64,000 nt of DNA from Corella eumyota (lineage: Eukaryota > Chordata > Ascidiacea > Phlebobranchia > Corellidae), in assembly GCA_963082875.1 (NCBI GenBank), contig OY720098.1:11594001-11658000 (forward strand). The letters run 5' to 3'. A program made the translations under genes and the position numbers. The notes beneath the pieces are model-generated. The model was given only the letters and a program-made list of their open reading frames with translations, did not search any database and was not told where the DNA came from. Of the stretch, positions 22,722 to 35,887 are shown piece by piece; within the stretch, counting starts at the first letter, position 1, and each line of letters opens with the position of its first letter.

Positions 22722-25700
22722 ATGATTCTTGAAAACATGAATGGAGAAAACTTGAACTCAAGTTTGCTGGATACTTCAAATCTAAATGGTATATACAGGC
22801 AGCTATTTTTATTAAAGTATTTTAAAATTAGAAATTTAACTTATTAATTTGAAGTTAATTATCTAATTAATGTATACACATAGAGGTAATGTTATTTCTG
22901 ACTGCTTAATATTAGTTACATTATTCTTTTTTGCTTTAGTATAATCTTATTATTGAACAGTATAATACCTTACTGCTTTATTAATTAATTATTTTTTTCA
23001 GAAAAAAAGAAAAGGAGGATTATCGCTTTTCAAGATTCCTCAGAAGAATCATCTGAGAATAACATTTTAGATGTAATTATTTACAGTCTGACTGTTTAAT
23101 TTATTTAAAAATTAAGAAAAAGACAAGCTTTGTTTATTTGTTTTTGCAGGTAAAATCGAATAAGGAGAACATAAACAACGTATCAAAATTAGGTAGATTT
23201 TTTTTTCAATTTTAAAGTTTAATATTTTAATTTATTGGTAGTCAGATTGCATTGTACAGAACTGATTTTTTTCTAGAATTAGATGATGATACTTCAAAAG
23301 AAATTTTATCAAATAATATTAAAATGAAATCTGTAAACGATACTAAGGGTAAGATGCAATTTTGTATATATGTGTTCAATATCGATTTTTAAATTTCAAT
23401 AACTTTTATTTTGATTTTCAGTAAAACAAAGATCACAGAGAAGAGAAAAAATTGCAGAAAGTTTAATTTCGTCATCTGACAGTGATTCGTCAAATTCTAG
23501 TACAAGCTCAAAACCAAGAATAAAAAGAAAAAAGAAACTTTTAAAAAAATCGCCTTTGAAACCGAATAATAGCAATATGATTTCAACTAAAAATAATGAA
23601 GTCAAATTCTCTCCAAAAACTATTGACAATACAAAAACATTAACAACAAATGACTTAAACTTAACCAATAATAAAGAAAAAATTGACACAGCTGATGGTA
23701 TTAATTTGCCGAATATTTCTGATTTAAATGCTAAGGCATCTGAAGTTAATATTAGTAATACTGATAGTAAATCTATAGACAATTTAGAGCAAGTTGTTTT
23801 GGGTACAAACAGCTCTATTGATGTGGAAATTAATAGGAAAAATCCTGATTTTATGAAGCAAAATTTATTAATTTCACTTGAATCAGATAAAAGTGACATT
23901 GAACTAAACGAAAAGCAAAACAAAGAAAAAATGAACTCCCAAAACTCTGTGTCATCGGATGATTCAGAAGAATACGAAAATGTTCATAGAAAAAGATCAT
24001 CTTTTCTTATTGAATCTGATCAATCAGATAGTGATGACAAAAACTTAAACTATCCAACAAAAACTCAAACACCTTCTAAAAGAAAGTCGATAAACCCAAT
24101 TCTCTCTGACTATTCCAGTAATAGTGATAGTGAAAATGAACAAAATGTAAGAATATTTAAAACCATTCGCTCTGATGATTCCAATAGTGAAAGTGAAACT
24201 GAGAACAAGAATTTATTAAAAGAAAAGGACTCCTCATCAGATAGTGGATCTTCTTCAGATAGTAACAGAGGTAAGTGTATAACAAAAAAGTTAATTTTAT
24301 TTAAATTGTTTTATAGTTATGTTAGAAATAGTAAACCAAAATATTAATAGATTCAAGCAGTAATGAAGATGGTCCTCCCATTCGAATATTTCGCAACAAG
24401 GATAACATTGGTTCTAGTGTAAGTTATATAAATATCTATATTATATATATATTAACATTTTTTAGGTTTTTTCATTTTAGTTATTTAAAATTAAAAAAAA
24501 AAAAACTTTTATATATAGTAAAATTTTTTTTAGGAGGGAGTTGATCATTTTGAAGAGGAGGAGGGTGGTTTTGATGAAGAAGATGTTGTTGCGATCTCTC
24601 GACATCGAAGAAAGAACACTCTTCCTCCTGAGTTAGAGATTAAAAGTGAAACACAAAGGCTTATCAGAGGTATTGACATTTACGATGCCAAGTTAAATAG
24701 AAAATGGCTTATAGTCATTAAAATGCGGTTTTGGATCAAATGTAAATTTTAAAATGGTTTTCGGTAAATGACAGTAATTCAGTTAAACCAATATAAACAA
24801 TATTAAATTAAAATTCAAACCAATCCAGTATTAGCAATATGTTAAAATAATTTATTTTTCTCTATATATATATATATAATATAAATTTCAACAAATTGCA
24901 TAGGTATATTTAAAATTTAAATCTTATGTAAAATTTTACATACAGAATCAAATCTTAATCTCCCTTATTTTGTACCTGAACCAAAAAGGTTATCTGATAT
25001 GATGAAACGACCTGTTTTATCAACACAACATAACCCTCCTGATATAACAAAGGTAGCAAATAAATTAAAATGGGTTAATAAACTTTTTTTTTTTTGATTG
25101 GAGAAATTGTATTGTTGAAGTAAAATTAAAACTATTGATCTAAAATTATCTTATTATTTTTTTTAATTAATTTGAAATCGTTTTGTATTTTTTACTTTAG
25201 ACTTGAATTTACTGTATATATATATATATATATATATAGTCGGGTTTTTTAGATTTATTTAATTAAAAAAATTGTTTCAGGATTCAAAAACATCTCAGGA
25301 TGTTAAAGATACAACTAAAGAAACTACCTCTGAACAAATGAAAACCTCACCAGAAAAAATAGAATATAGTGATATCAAAAGTTTACCAGAACAAGAAATT
25401 ACTCCCGTTAACCCGATAAAAAATAAGAGACTTCTCTTACTAGGAAAATTACCTTCCTTGTCTCCTTCCTTTTCTCCTAAAATTCAAACAATAAAAAATA
25501 CAGGTTAATTTTTTGTGTTTTATTTTTTTCAGATAATTGTAAAATTCAAATTAAATTGAGAAATTTAAAAGCTTTTTTATACTTGCATACTTTTTTTGAC
25601 ATAAACTAAGTCAAACTACATAAATTTGGACCAATAAATAATTACTGATGTTTTTTTTTTATTTAGAGGTAATTGATCTTGATGATACAACAACCAAAGA

Positions 25701-28700
25701 GCAACCAGCACAAAATGGTGTTTCTGGTTTTATAGCCAGATTTCTTAAACACTCTCAAACGCCAACTTTATCTGCTAAAAAGAAAGTCAAATTCAAGTAT
25801 GCAAACAATTTAATTAAAATATTATAAACACACTTTTAATGCCTGATGTTGCTGTGCCAGAGCAAAGGCAATAATGGATGTTGTATGTTGTGACAATTCT
25901 CTTTAAAAGGCAGTTACCCTTGATTTTTAAATGTAAACTTGGTTATACTGTTTTTTGTATTTTAAAAAGTAAAAACTGTATTTTTTATCATTTTTTACAG
26001 AATTTTTTTTTTTTACTAGTATAATAAGAAAAGAAAAAGGTAGTCAAGGTGCAATTGATTTGGTTTCTGATGTTGTCGTTACTGAACAGACAAATAATGG
26101 TCAAATAAATTCTGTTGGCACTCAGAGGGAGAAGTATGAGATAGTTAGAAAAACTCTATCTGAGAGAATGAAAAAAAGAAGAGCAGAAGAGCGTACTAAA
26201 AAAGAGGTAAGGTTTTGCTTAACTAACAAGAAAAAAAACCCTTTTTTTTTTATTTTAAAAAATCAAATTTTAACTTTGTTGAAAAAGATTAAGGAAAGAA
26301 TAAACACACATATTGTTACATTTTTTAAAGATTACAAAATCAAAAAATATAATATGATTTGTAAGAAAACATTCTTTTTTTATTGATTTTTTGAACAACT
26401 ACCAAAGGATAATAATATTTTCAATTTTTTCTAGGAATTGAGGAAATTAAATAACGAGGAGATTGGGTTGGATGGGGAGGATCTTGAAGAAGAATTCTTG
26501 GAGGATGAGTGGAGTGACAATTCTGATATGGAGGAAGGGAAACAGTCAGACAGAGAGGAGGAGGCACCAGAGTGCGAAGATGATAAAAATCAGTCTGACG
26601 AGGAAAAGATGTCAGATAATGAAGAAGTAGAAGAATCAGATGGGGAAAACGGTGAAGATTCGCTAAAAAGTTTGAGAATAAATAAAATAATCGATGACGA
26701 AGATGAAGAGAGTATTCCTCCACCTGATCTAGGTTTTTAAAAATATATTATACCTTTTTTTTGTTTTTTTCACAAACATATTTTGTTGGTGCATGAAAAA
26801 AAACTTATCAGTGCAAAAATTCCCCTAGTATTATAGACCTGAGCTAAACTCCAAATAAAGTTTACTTTAATTTAAAGATACTCAAACTATCTGTTAAGTG
26901 ATTTCAAAATTTTTTCTATGTATGACAACATTTTTTTAGATGTTGGTTTGTCGAACAGTAGCACAATATCCAAAGCTTCAATGCTGACTTCAAAAAGTGA
27001 AAGTTTATTTCCACATCATTCCAGTGACGGATCCCTACTGCTTTTCGATGATTCTCTAAAGTAATTTAATAATATTAAACTAAATTAAAAATAATTCAAC
27101 CAACTTTATATTTATAATTTTTTTATTTATTTAAGTTTAATTTTCTTGTCTATTTTGAGTATTTTAATTTTAGGAAGAGTAATCAAACGAAAGACGACAC
27201 TTTCTTTGAGTCAATGATTCCATTAAATCAACCTGATGTATCAGCAATATCAAACTCATCCAAACCAAATAAGGTATATATAAATAAAAATTGTAGCATT
27301 TGTGTTATGTATACCATATAAAAAAAAATATTGATAATGTATATTTAAAAAACAAACAATAATAAACAGTGAATAGCCTACCTAAATTAAGACTCAATTA
27401 AGAAAATATTTCTAACTTTGATTTATTTTTTACATTTAAAACTTTTAAAAATGTCTTCAATGGTATTGGCAAGTTTAAATTTGCAATAAAAGCAGTTAAA
27501 TATGGTTTGACCTTTAAATTCTTCTTTTTGTGTTTTAGTTTAACTGTGATGATGATTCTTATTTTTGTTCTGAACGTTCGCCAAATAATTCAACTTCTTC
27601 CCAAATGAAAATAGATTATGAATCTCAATTTATTGATTCAGACGGATTTATCAAAGAACCCAAGTTGCAAAAGGTAGATAAAAAGTTTATTATTACTGAT
27701 AAAAAATAGTTGATTGGCCATCCTACTGGCTGTATTTTAATTGTAGTATTACAATCGCAACTGGCAACTAATGTATGTATGCCCAAGGTAATTTACATGC
27801 ATGCGCAAACGGCATTTTTTTTATTTTAAACAAACATAAACTTATATATAAATTGTCAACAAGCTTTATTATATATAGATGTGTTTAAAATAACTAACAC
27901 TTGAATACAAAATTAAGTTCTGTTGTTTAACAAAATACTTTTTTGCATCTAAAGTAAATTTTATGTTATGGAAATAAACTATGTAAGATAGTATTTGTGT
28001 ATATGTAATTTACTAGTATTCTTAAGGCAAAGTAGTCTTAAATTGTTTTTATTTAATTTTTTTTAGTCGATGAATTCATTTCTGCCACCGGGTGCAGAAG
28101 ATGACAATGCAATTGATTGTAATATGTCGCAACTACTTAATTTATGCTCAGGAAATTTTCCAGGTTTGTTAAAAAAATTTTGGCAACTACTTTAACTCAA
28201 CAGCAATGCTTATTAACTAAATATATTAAATAAGGTTTATTTAAATAATATCCTTTATGAAACAAGCTATTTACTAGAAATTTTTACTTTAATAAAAATA
28301 GATGACAAATATAAATAAAACAATAAAAAAAATCTGTTAAAATAATTTTTTTTTTAATTTTGTTTTAAGATTCACGAGTAGTTGATGAAAAAGATGAAAA
28401 TGCTTTTGATGAAAGTTTTGGATTTAAGGTTGAAGCAGGTAAAAGATATTTCTTATAAATATTTTTAAATAGTCTGTAGAATCTAATGCACCAAACTATT
28501 TTTTGCTAATTTGCTAAACATTAAAATAAACAAACCTAAGGTATTTCAATAATGGCAAGAGTAGTACATTTTAAAATGTATGTAAGACTTGCAAATTTAA
28601 GAAGATCGCAAACTAAAGAATGTGTTAGTTAAATATTTTAAACTTTATTTTTTTTTATAATTGAAGTTCAACATTTTTATACAGGAAAGACGAATTTATC

Positions 28701-31416
28701 AAATTCAAATAAATTCAACTTTTCTGATAATGAAGAAGAAGATGATGAGGTTTAAATTTTTTTTGTTAATTTTATAATTAGAACATATTAAGTATCATAA
28801 ATTTAAACATACATTTTTTTTTTAACCGGCATCGTGGTGTAGTGGTAAGAACACTTGCTACACCACACATGAGGTCGTGGGTTCAATCCCCACTGCTCGC
28901 ATGCTGTAGTGCCCTTAAGTAAGGCGCTATAAACGGTAAGAACTCTGCTGAGCCAGCACTTCATAAGCAGCATAATTATCGGGCAATTATAATCTCTATA
29001 ATATTTCAAACTGCCGCAGGCAACTCGAGACTGGGTCGGAGTAACTTATGTTACTCTATGTTTAAGTTGCGCATTCGACTTTCCCACATCAAGGATAAAG
29101 ATATATACAAAAAAAAATATATATATATACAGCCACTAAGCTTTATTATATAGATAATCCCTTAAATATAAATTATATTTCTATATCTTGAGTTTAAAAA
29201 CTTGTAAACCCTTTAGGATGATGAAGTAATTACGATTGTTCGTAAAAAAGCCACAACAAAGGAAACAAGAACTACTGAAAGTCCAATTGTCAAGGAAAAT
29301 TTTGTCGATGAAGAAGCAGAACTTTCTGGTGACGATAATTTGAGTGAAGATGAGTTCGATGACAATGAAGGTAAAATGACACATTAACTTTTATTAAAAC
29401 ATATTTTTGTAAAATTCTGCTTAAATTTCTGATGTATGTTTTAAGTTTTTGACATTACTAAGTAACAGCATGGTCTAGTTGTTGAAACACTTGGCTTTAC
29501 TACATGAGGCCTGTGTTTGTTCCCCCTGCTCTCATGCTGTACGGCCCTTAATGAGAGTGTTATAAAGGGTATGAACTGTTGTTGAGCCAACATTTAGCCA
29601 TTCAGCAAATATAATCAATAATTTCCAAACTGTCAAAGGCAACTTAAGATTGGTTTAGGGTAACTGTCGTGTATGTTTAAGCTGTGAAGTTGACCTTTCC
29701 ACATTAAAGATAAATAAATATACAAAAAAGTAGAAATCTTAAAACCACATTAAATTAAATTTAAATAAATAATAATAAATAAAGAGTATATAGCATTCGT
29801 TAAACTATATTTTAATTTTTAGGAAATGAATATGAAGAAGAAGTTATCGATGAAGTTTTACCAACTGATAAAGTTCTTCTACAACAGGTTTTAATAAAAA
29901 AATTGATTAAGAAAATATTTATAATCAATTTTACATTTAAAATTTTTTTTTAAGTTAAAAATTAAAAAAGACCAATAAACTTATTTCACTTGTGTTGTTT
30001 TTACATGGAATGGAAATAGGGTATAGTAATAATATAAAAATTTAGTATTTAATTTTGTTTATATGATTTTAGGTGAACAAAGTTCATTTAAAGAAGATGT
30101 TGGAAGATGATCAACATGAAATTGAGCTCCTCCAGGAAGCATTTGCTGATGATTTTGTTGAGAACAAAAGAAAACGGAAATTTCGTTGGAAAAATTCAGG
30201 TAAAAAAAGTTGATTATAAAAAGGTGTATTATAAAATTATTTTAAATATAAATAAAATTGTATTGATTATTTGTAATTATTGTTTTAGGTTTAAAACCAA
30301 TCTGTTGTATAAGTTTTTAAGAATGTTTTATTAAATTTTGCAGAAAAATATAAATTTTGAAATTTTTTGGTTTTCCTATTGTTAGATGGGGGACATGATG
30401 AATCAGTTTTTATGTCGGATGATGATGAAGATGAGGGAAAGGAAGCAGATTTACTTGCAGAGGAGCTCAGGGAGCAGGAGGAGAGCCAATGGAGAATGTT
30501 GCGATTAGAGCGGGAAGAATTTCTTAGAAAACAATCACAAGATGAAGATTTTGAGTAAATATTTAAAAATTTTTACTTTTAATGTTTTTCTTGACTAAGT
30601 TCATTTTGTAGGTCTTATTGTTGTCTACCTATTGTAATATTTTTTAAAAAAATTATTTTTTTTTAATTTCAATTTAAAACAAATGTTTGTTTTAAATATT
30701 TTTTGCAAATAAGATATTTTAGAATATAACTTGTGTTGTTATGTAAAATAAATTACTTGTGTTTATAGTGAGGACAGTAATTCCATGTTTATGGAGTTTG
30801 GAAAAAATGCTGTTCAATCTAGGCGTAATTCCGATTTTTATTCTGAACTTTCTAAAGGTACATTTTTCTTTATTTGTGTTCTATAAACAGAATTTTTCTT
30901 TATACTGCTTAAAAAATGTTTCATATTGTTGTGATTTATTTAGATTCTCAGAGGTCAATGTCTTTATCAAATGGATTTAATAAGGTAAGCAAAATTCAAA
31001 AAAAAGGACAAAAATTTTTTTTTTTTTTGAATTTTTATATTTTGTTTAGATGGCTTCCAAATCTTCATTTTTAAATCGAAAGCCGGAAATTTTGTCCAAG
31101 TTTGCACAATATAAAGAAGTTCGACAAATCAAGGGTTCAGTTAATTCAAGCAAAATGGTGTTTAAGGTAAATTTATATCTTAATAATACAAACCAATTAT
31201 TTTTGGTTAACTATTTTTAAGTTTTTTCTCCATTTTATTACTACAAAGTCAAAATTAACTTTAATTTTTGTTATTCGAATATTTAAGGCTGCCTCACCTA
31301 AAAAGAACTCTAAAAAACTAATAGTAAAAAAACCATCCAAAAAATTGGAGCCTGTTTCGAAAAAGCCTCGATTAGATGAAGATTCGAACAGTGTGTTTAA
31401 CTTATTCAATTCGTAA
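22722..31416 (+). CDS. CLSPN: Claspin, checkpoint and replication-fork mediator
   Basis: Twenty-six exons between 22722 and 31416 (stop TAA), all in phase, 3,729 nt, 1,242 aa. The largest is 23422-24270, a Ser/Asp-rich part; others include 24946-25052, 26435-26732, 28067-28163, 29217-29370, 30386-30554 and 31288-31416. Family hallmarks in order: ESNLNLPYFVPEPKR after an SETQRLIR stretch; very acidic Ser-rich segments; the Chk1-docking motif QLLNLCSGNF (exon 28067-28163); FVDEEAELSGDD; a basic-helical part (KVHLKKMLEDDQHEIELLQE); LREQEESQWRMLRLEREEFL; and a basic C-terminus ending KKPRLDEDSNSVFNLFNS. Claspin acts in the nucleus, carrying Chk1 to ATR at stalled forks and helping fork speed. Vertebrate claspins have three docking repeats; I find one. 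Introns after 28749 and 29370 each hold a SINE. The start at 22722 is the first in-frame ATG of exon 1; a second ATG lies five codons later. Confidence 0.9.
25212..25240. repeat. TA microsatellite in a Claspin intron
   Basis: A run of TA dinucleotides in the intron between the exons ending at 25052 and starting at 25281. A shorter TA run lies near 24870 in the previous intron. Confidence 0.8.
28826..29117 (+). repeat. tRNA-derived SINE, full length, in Claspin intron 18
   Basis: The head is tRNA-like, with an A box (GGTGTAGTGGTAAGA) and a B box (GGGTTCAATCCC), the two pol III promoter elements. It is followed by a body with GGGCAATTATAATCTC and CTCGAGACTGGGTCGGAG, and a tail GATAAAGATATATAC then A-rich. 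The same sequence recurs at 47017-47310 and, on the minus strand, at 62677-62968, which defines both ends. Confidence 0.88.
29462..29727 (+). repeat. Old, diverged copy of the same SINE in Claspin intron 19
   Basis: It follows the same order as the full-length copy: GCATGGTCTAGTTGTTGAAA for the A box region, ATGAGGCCTGTGTTTGTTCC for the B box region, then GTTATAAAGGGTATGAAC, CAAAGGCAACTTAAGATTGG and CCACATTAAAGATAAATA. Many substitutions show that it is older than the other copies. Confidence 0.75.
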
Positions 31417-32208
31417 ATTGCATTAACAAGGTGTTGTAATTGTCAAAATGTCTACTATTTAACTTAAATTATAAGCACTATTTTTAAGAACTAATTGTTT
31501 TCTATTGTGCTGTTATTTATATTCCCAAATAAAAATATCTGCATTTTTAATCTTCTGTATAGTTAGTAAAAAAAAAAATTTTTTAATTATGATTTTATTT
31601 AAAATTTCTACAAAAATACTACAGTGACACCATATAAATATAATAAAAAAAATTATTTTGATTAAAAAATTAATTTAAAAAACGTAATTGGCTTGATTAT
31701 AAAATAATGGTATTTTAACAAACTAAACTATTCTAAAAAATCTAAGTCTAAAAATAGGTAACAAACAGTATTGAGAAAAAAGCCCAATAGGCCAAGAAAA
31801 GTTATAGGTAAATTCAATTAATAAGTTTAAATCTTAAAGAGCTTGTTAAGTTTTGTATTTGTAATACTTCAATATATGAAGTAGTGTATGTATAATATAC
31901 GTTTGGAGGTACGCCAAATTGTTTGCATAATTGGTTTACTTAACAGTTGATTATTGTGTTTGCTTTATTGCCATTTATTAATTCGTTTAAATTATTGCTC
32001 TTTTGTGTGTTTTAGTAATAATTAAACAGGTACGGAAGCCTTCAGTTAATATTTCTTTAATATATTGTAGGTAATGTTTTTACCAAATATGTTTTTTTCC
32101 ATTGTGCACAAGTTATTTTTAAGGTACAAAAATTGTAACTTTTTTAAATGTGGTAGTTATTTACTAAAAAAAGGTTAAAAATTGTTTTGATTTGTAACAT
32201 AATTTAAA
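31417..32208. other. Intergenic spacer between convergent genes
   Basis: AT-rich 3' flanks of Claspin (AATAAAAAT near 31530) and of the first sulfotransferase. No supported coding or RNA feature. Confidence 0.5.
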
Positions 32209-34204
32209 TTAAATATTTTTAAGGTCTTTTTCATTTGTGTATATTTTATAATCCAACTTCTGTAAAACTTCCATACAGTTTTTTTGAATTTTTTCCACCT
32301 AAAAATAAAAACGTTAATTTAAGACAACATACTAGTTAAGGTATGTTAAGTTAACTAACTGTTTTCCAATTAAGATTCGTTTTCCAATTATTTAAAACCG
32401 TGGAAGAATTTCGACTTAATCCAAATTTCCCGCCCTGATTTTTCTTGGTATTGTTTTCAATCCATTTTATTATCTACAAATAAGTTATAAAGCTTGTGTA
32501 GGCATAGCATACTGTTTTTTTTCTTCCTGTGTAAACATAGCTAATGTAAAGTTTATCGACATTGACGATTCCACTGTTTGCACGATTTTTTAGTTTTGTA
32601 TTTTGACAAGCCTTTAGCAGGCTTATGTTATATACCACGTTAAACTTGTGTTAACTAAAAAGTTAAGCTAAATAAATACGTTATTTAGGCCCGCCATTTG
32701 TGTAAAAAATATAGCTGTTTTACCGCTTGGTCTTTTGGCAATCCAATTACTTCTATTTGCTGATGGTTAATTTTACCACCTGGATTATAAACGATATCCT
32801 CATACCTAAAATAAGATATATAAAATTAATATTGTGATATGACATTCCAACGAACATCATGCTTTTAAAAATCGGTTATATAATTTTAAAGGTAGCCTAG
32901 TCCCTAATTATTTCTAAGACCACATGTATATTATGTATGTTTGTTTGTATAGTGCAATAATAGTAATACGTCCAAACCTAATTTGAAAAATGATATTTTG
33001 ATAAGTTTTTGAGGTTGAATTCACAAATTCTAAATTTGTTTTAATTCGATTACACAATTCTTGACCATAATCTTCCGTTTTTATTCCCAAAGCATTTCTA
33101 AAATAAAATCAATATTAATTTTTTTCTGTACCACCGTAATTGGTTAAAAATTTACTGTTTGCAGTTATTACCTTGAATTAATTATTGCTCGTGGGTCTCT
33201 CACTAGATGAATTACTTTAATATTTTTAAAGTTGTTTACTAATTTCTCAAGGCTTACCCAGCGAATAATTTTAATCACTATAGCTTTTTTGGAGGCGCAC
33301 AAAGAGCCAGCTAGTTTTGTGTCAATTTTGGTATTCTTTTTATGTTTATTTCTTAAGTTTGTAAGAACTTTGCTTCGATCGGTGAAACAAAAATTTAGTT
33401 TTTTACACTTGATAAATTTATCATCTTTTTCGCTAGTGTTATGGTATAGATCAGGAAAGGTGGAAAAATCGCATTTTAGAGATGCATTTAAAAGCTGCAC
33501 AAATAAAGTTTTGTTATTATAAAAAAAGAAGTTCTGTAAAATTTTGTTTTTTGATCAAAAATAAAAATAAGCACATAACCTTCTTTTGTAATGATGGATC
33601 TTGTTTTGCTAATGGTTCATAAAGATAAAAAACGTCGCTTCGTTGATTGAACATTTCGCCTAGAAATGATGACCCTCCCCTCATATACGTAAATAAAACA
33701 ACTTTTAATTGACCTTGTAAATCCTCTGACTTTGTCTTGGAATTTACTGGAAGGTGTGTAGTTATCAAAGGAGTGTTGGTTGTATTTTGTTTTTGCTTAA
33801 GGTTTGCTGGGGTAGATTTCTCTACAACGCGAAGGCTTGATAAGTTGGTGTGTGTTGATAACGATGTTACATCTGTGATGGTATTATTCAATCTGAAAAT
33901 ATTGCATATTATTTTTGATCATTGTCACTATATAAAATAGATAAGACAGCAATAGGAACATAGGTATTGTATGTGACGACTTTAAAAAAAACAGCTTGGC
34001 TTACCTTACTATTTCTTTATGAATTTATTGTTAACGACTTTTAAAGAAACTAATTTAGTGACACAAAACTGTATTTATATTGCAAACAATTTACCTTTTA
34101 AAATACAGCTTGTCCTTTTCGACCCATAGTCCAATGTAAATGATTAAACCCAAGCTAACTATTAGCAATAAAAATAATAATCGGAACGAAAGCAAGTTGG
34201 GCAT
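32209..34204 (-). CDS. Golgi carbohydrate 6-O-sulfotransferase (CHST family), copy A
   Basis: Seven exons: 34095-34204, 33580-33892, 33172-33494, 32978-33097, 32724-32805, 32360-32473 and 32209-32298; 1,152 nt, 383 aa, all phases consistent. The N-terminus is a type II membrane anchor (LLSFRLLFLLLIVSLGLIIY), followed by a Thr/Asn-rich stem. The PAPS-binding 5' loop is FTYMRGGSSFLGEMF and the 3'-phosphate motif is VIHLVRDPRAIINSR, both diagnostic of Gal/GlcNAc/GalNAc-6-O-sulfotransferases. Such enzymes move sulfate from PAPS to glycan chains in the Golgi lumen. The C-terminal exons are basic (KWIENNTKKN; LNNWKTNLNWK), as in this family. A close second copy lies 1.7 kb upstream on the same strand. 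Exact CHST subtype and sugar acceptor cannot be told. Confidence 0.88.
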
Positions 34205-35887
34205 AGTCTTATAAATTTGCGATTTTGTACTCGGCAATAAAACACAAAGCTACAAACTTTTAAATATTCTAGCATTACATCAACAAGTAAAATCTCTAGA
34301 ATCTGCAACTAAGTAGCAAAACTGCAAGATAAAGAGTATTTCTTTTTCCTACATTTTTACTGACTTTATTACCGCTCCTAAAAAGTTTATCTCATAAAAA
34401 AAGTCCACATAATAAACTTTCCTTATAGCATTAAAAAGAAATCAATAACTTTTTATATTTAAAAGCATACCTCGTAAAACTTATTTAATTATTCTGACAA
34501 TCAACCATAGTTTATTCTGTTCAATTTTGCCAACTATACCCTTTTAAAGGGTAGGCAGGTAAAAACTTTATATACCATTCTTAAGGGTAAGCCGGTAGTA
34601 ACTTTTTATTTTATAAGTAGATAGGTAGGCACTTACTAATTTATTTGTGATGAAATGTGTATTATCACCAGTTTAATAATTACTTTAAATATAACTTAAA
34701 CCTTTTTAATGTTTTACAACTTAGAATACTTGCTACACAATTTAGAAAAATTATCTTACAATTTAGCAATAGTTATTAATATTGCATTTTTTTAGGTAAA
34801 TCACAAATATTTAGTTTTAGATATCGTATTGTTTTTTATGTTAATACAATAATATGCAGTATACAGTTTATTATGGTAACTAACTTATTTTATTTGCTTT
34901 AACCAATCTTTAATACCTATTAAATACCATTAGCAATTATAGGCTTGTTTTTTATTTTTCATTTTGTTGATTAACGTGGTTATATTTGAAATAACATGGC
35001 TATTTGTATAAAAAATTGTTATGTATATTTCATCCCAAATTAAATCTAAACACTAGTTATACATTTCTTGTTTTCTGAAATTATAATTTCTCATTTCGTC
35101 AAAACTGATAACGAAACTTATTTGCCTTTTTGTTTGTTGTTGTTGTTGTTGGTTTGTTTACTTTTAACTTGATGAAAACTTTGAGGTTAAAAAGGATTTA
35201 GTTTGAGTAGATTATATTAAAAAGATTAACATAAAAAATAATGTATTTCTGTGTTGTAGTTAAGTTGTATTAAGAAAAAAATAAAATTCTTAAAATTGTG
35301 TTTTTTTAATTTACCTGTAAGAATAAAATATCGCCAAATATAGTTTTCAAGTTTGTATGTGTTTGTTTTTACTTTTATTGAACATTTTCTTCACAAAAAT
35401 TTTTGTTTATTTTTTACTAAAATAATATCAGTGCACAATAACATTAAAGATCCGGAGAATAAACATGTTTTTACTTAAATTGTTGAACAAATAAACAGTT
35501 TTCGTGCGATGTAAGATGATGCTTATTTCACAAGCTTGGGGAAATTTTTATTAGTATAAAAGTGTGGTTTAAGTTTGAGAAAATTGTTAGTGGTGTTTGC
35601 TTTGAACAAGTTATGTACTAGTTACATTTGAACATAAGTTTGAGCTATTTATTTTATGGAAATATCATAAAGAGCTCAAATTTGAGTGTTTGTTTTTTTA
35701 ATATTGGGTAAATAAAAACGGATGCTTTAAGTCAATATTGTGTTGCGTTTTTCAAGAAATATGCTGTTAGCCTTTGCCTGTGTATATAAAGTTTAAGGGT
35801 ATACAAATATATGTAGCTTTTTGAATTTGGTTGATTTTTATTATAAAGTTATTATAAATTTGTGTTTATGTTGTTACAAAAATAAAT
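34205..35887. other. Spacer between the two sulfotransferase copies
   Basis: 1.7 kb of AT-rich sequence with a TGTTGTTGTTGTTGG run near 35140. It must hold the promoter of copy A and the 3' flank of copy B. No ORF with family features. Confidence 0.5.

Noticed and set aside
23396-23923. A 175-codon minus-strand frame opposite Claspin
   Set aside because: Shadow of the Ser/Asp-rich Claspin exon read on the other strand.
25212-25240. TA run as a functional element
   Set aside because: A plain dinucleotide microsatellite, common in AT-rich introns.
28826-28900. A tRNA gene
   Set aside because: A and B boxes are present, but the sequence continues into the repeated SINE body and recurs at several places; no proper cloverleaf closes.
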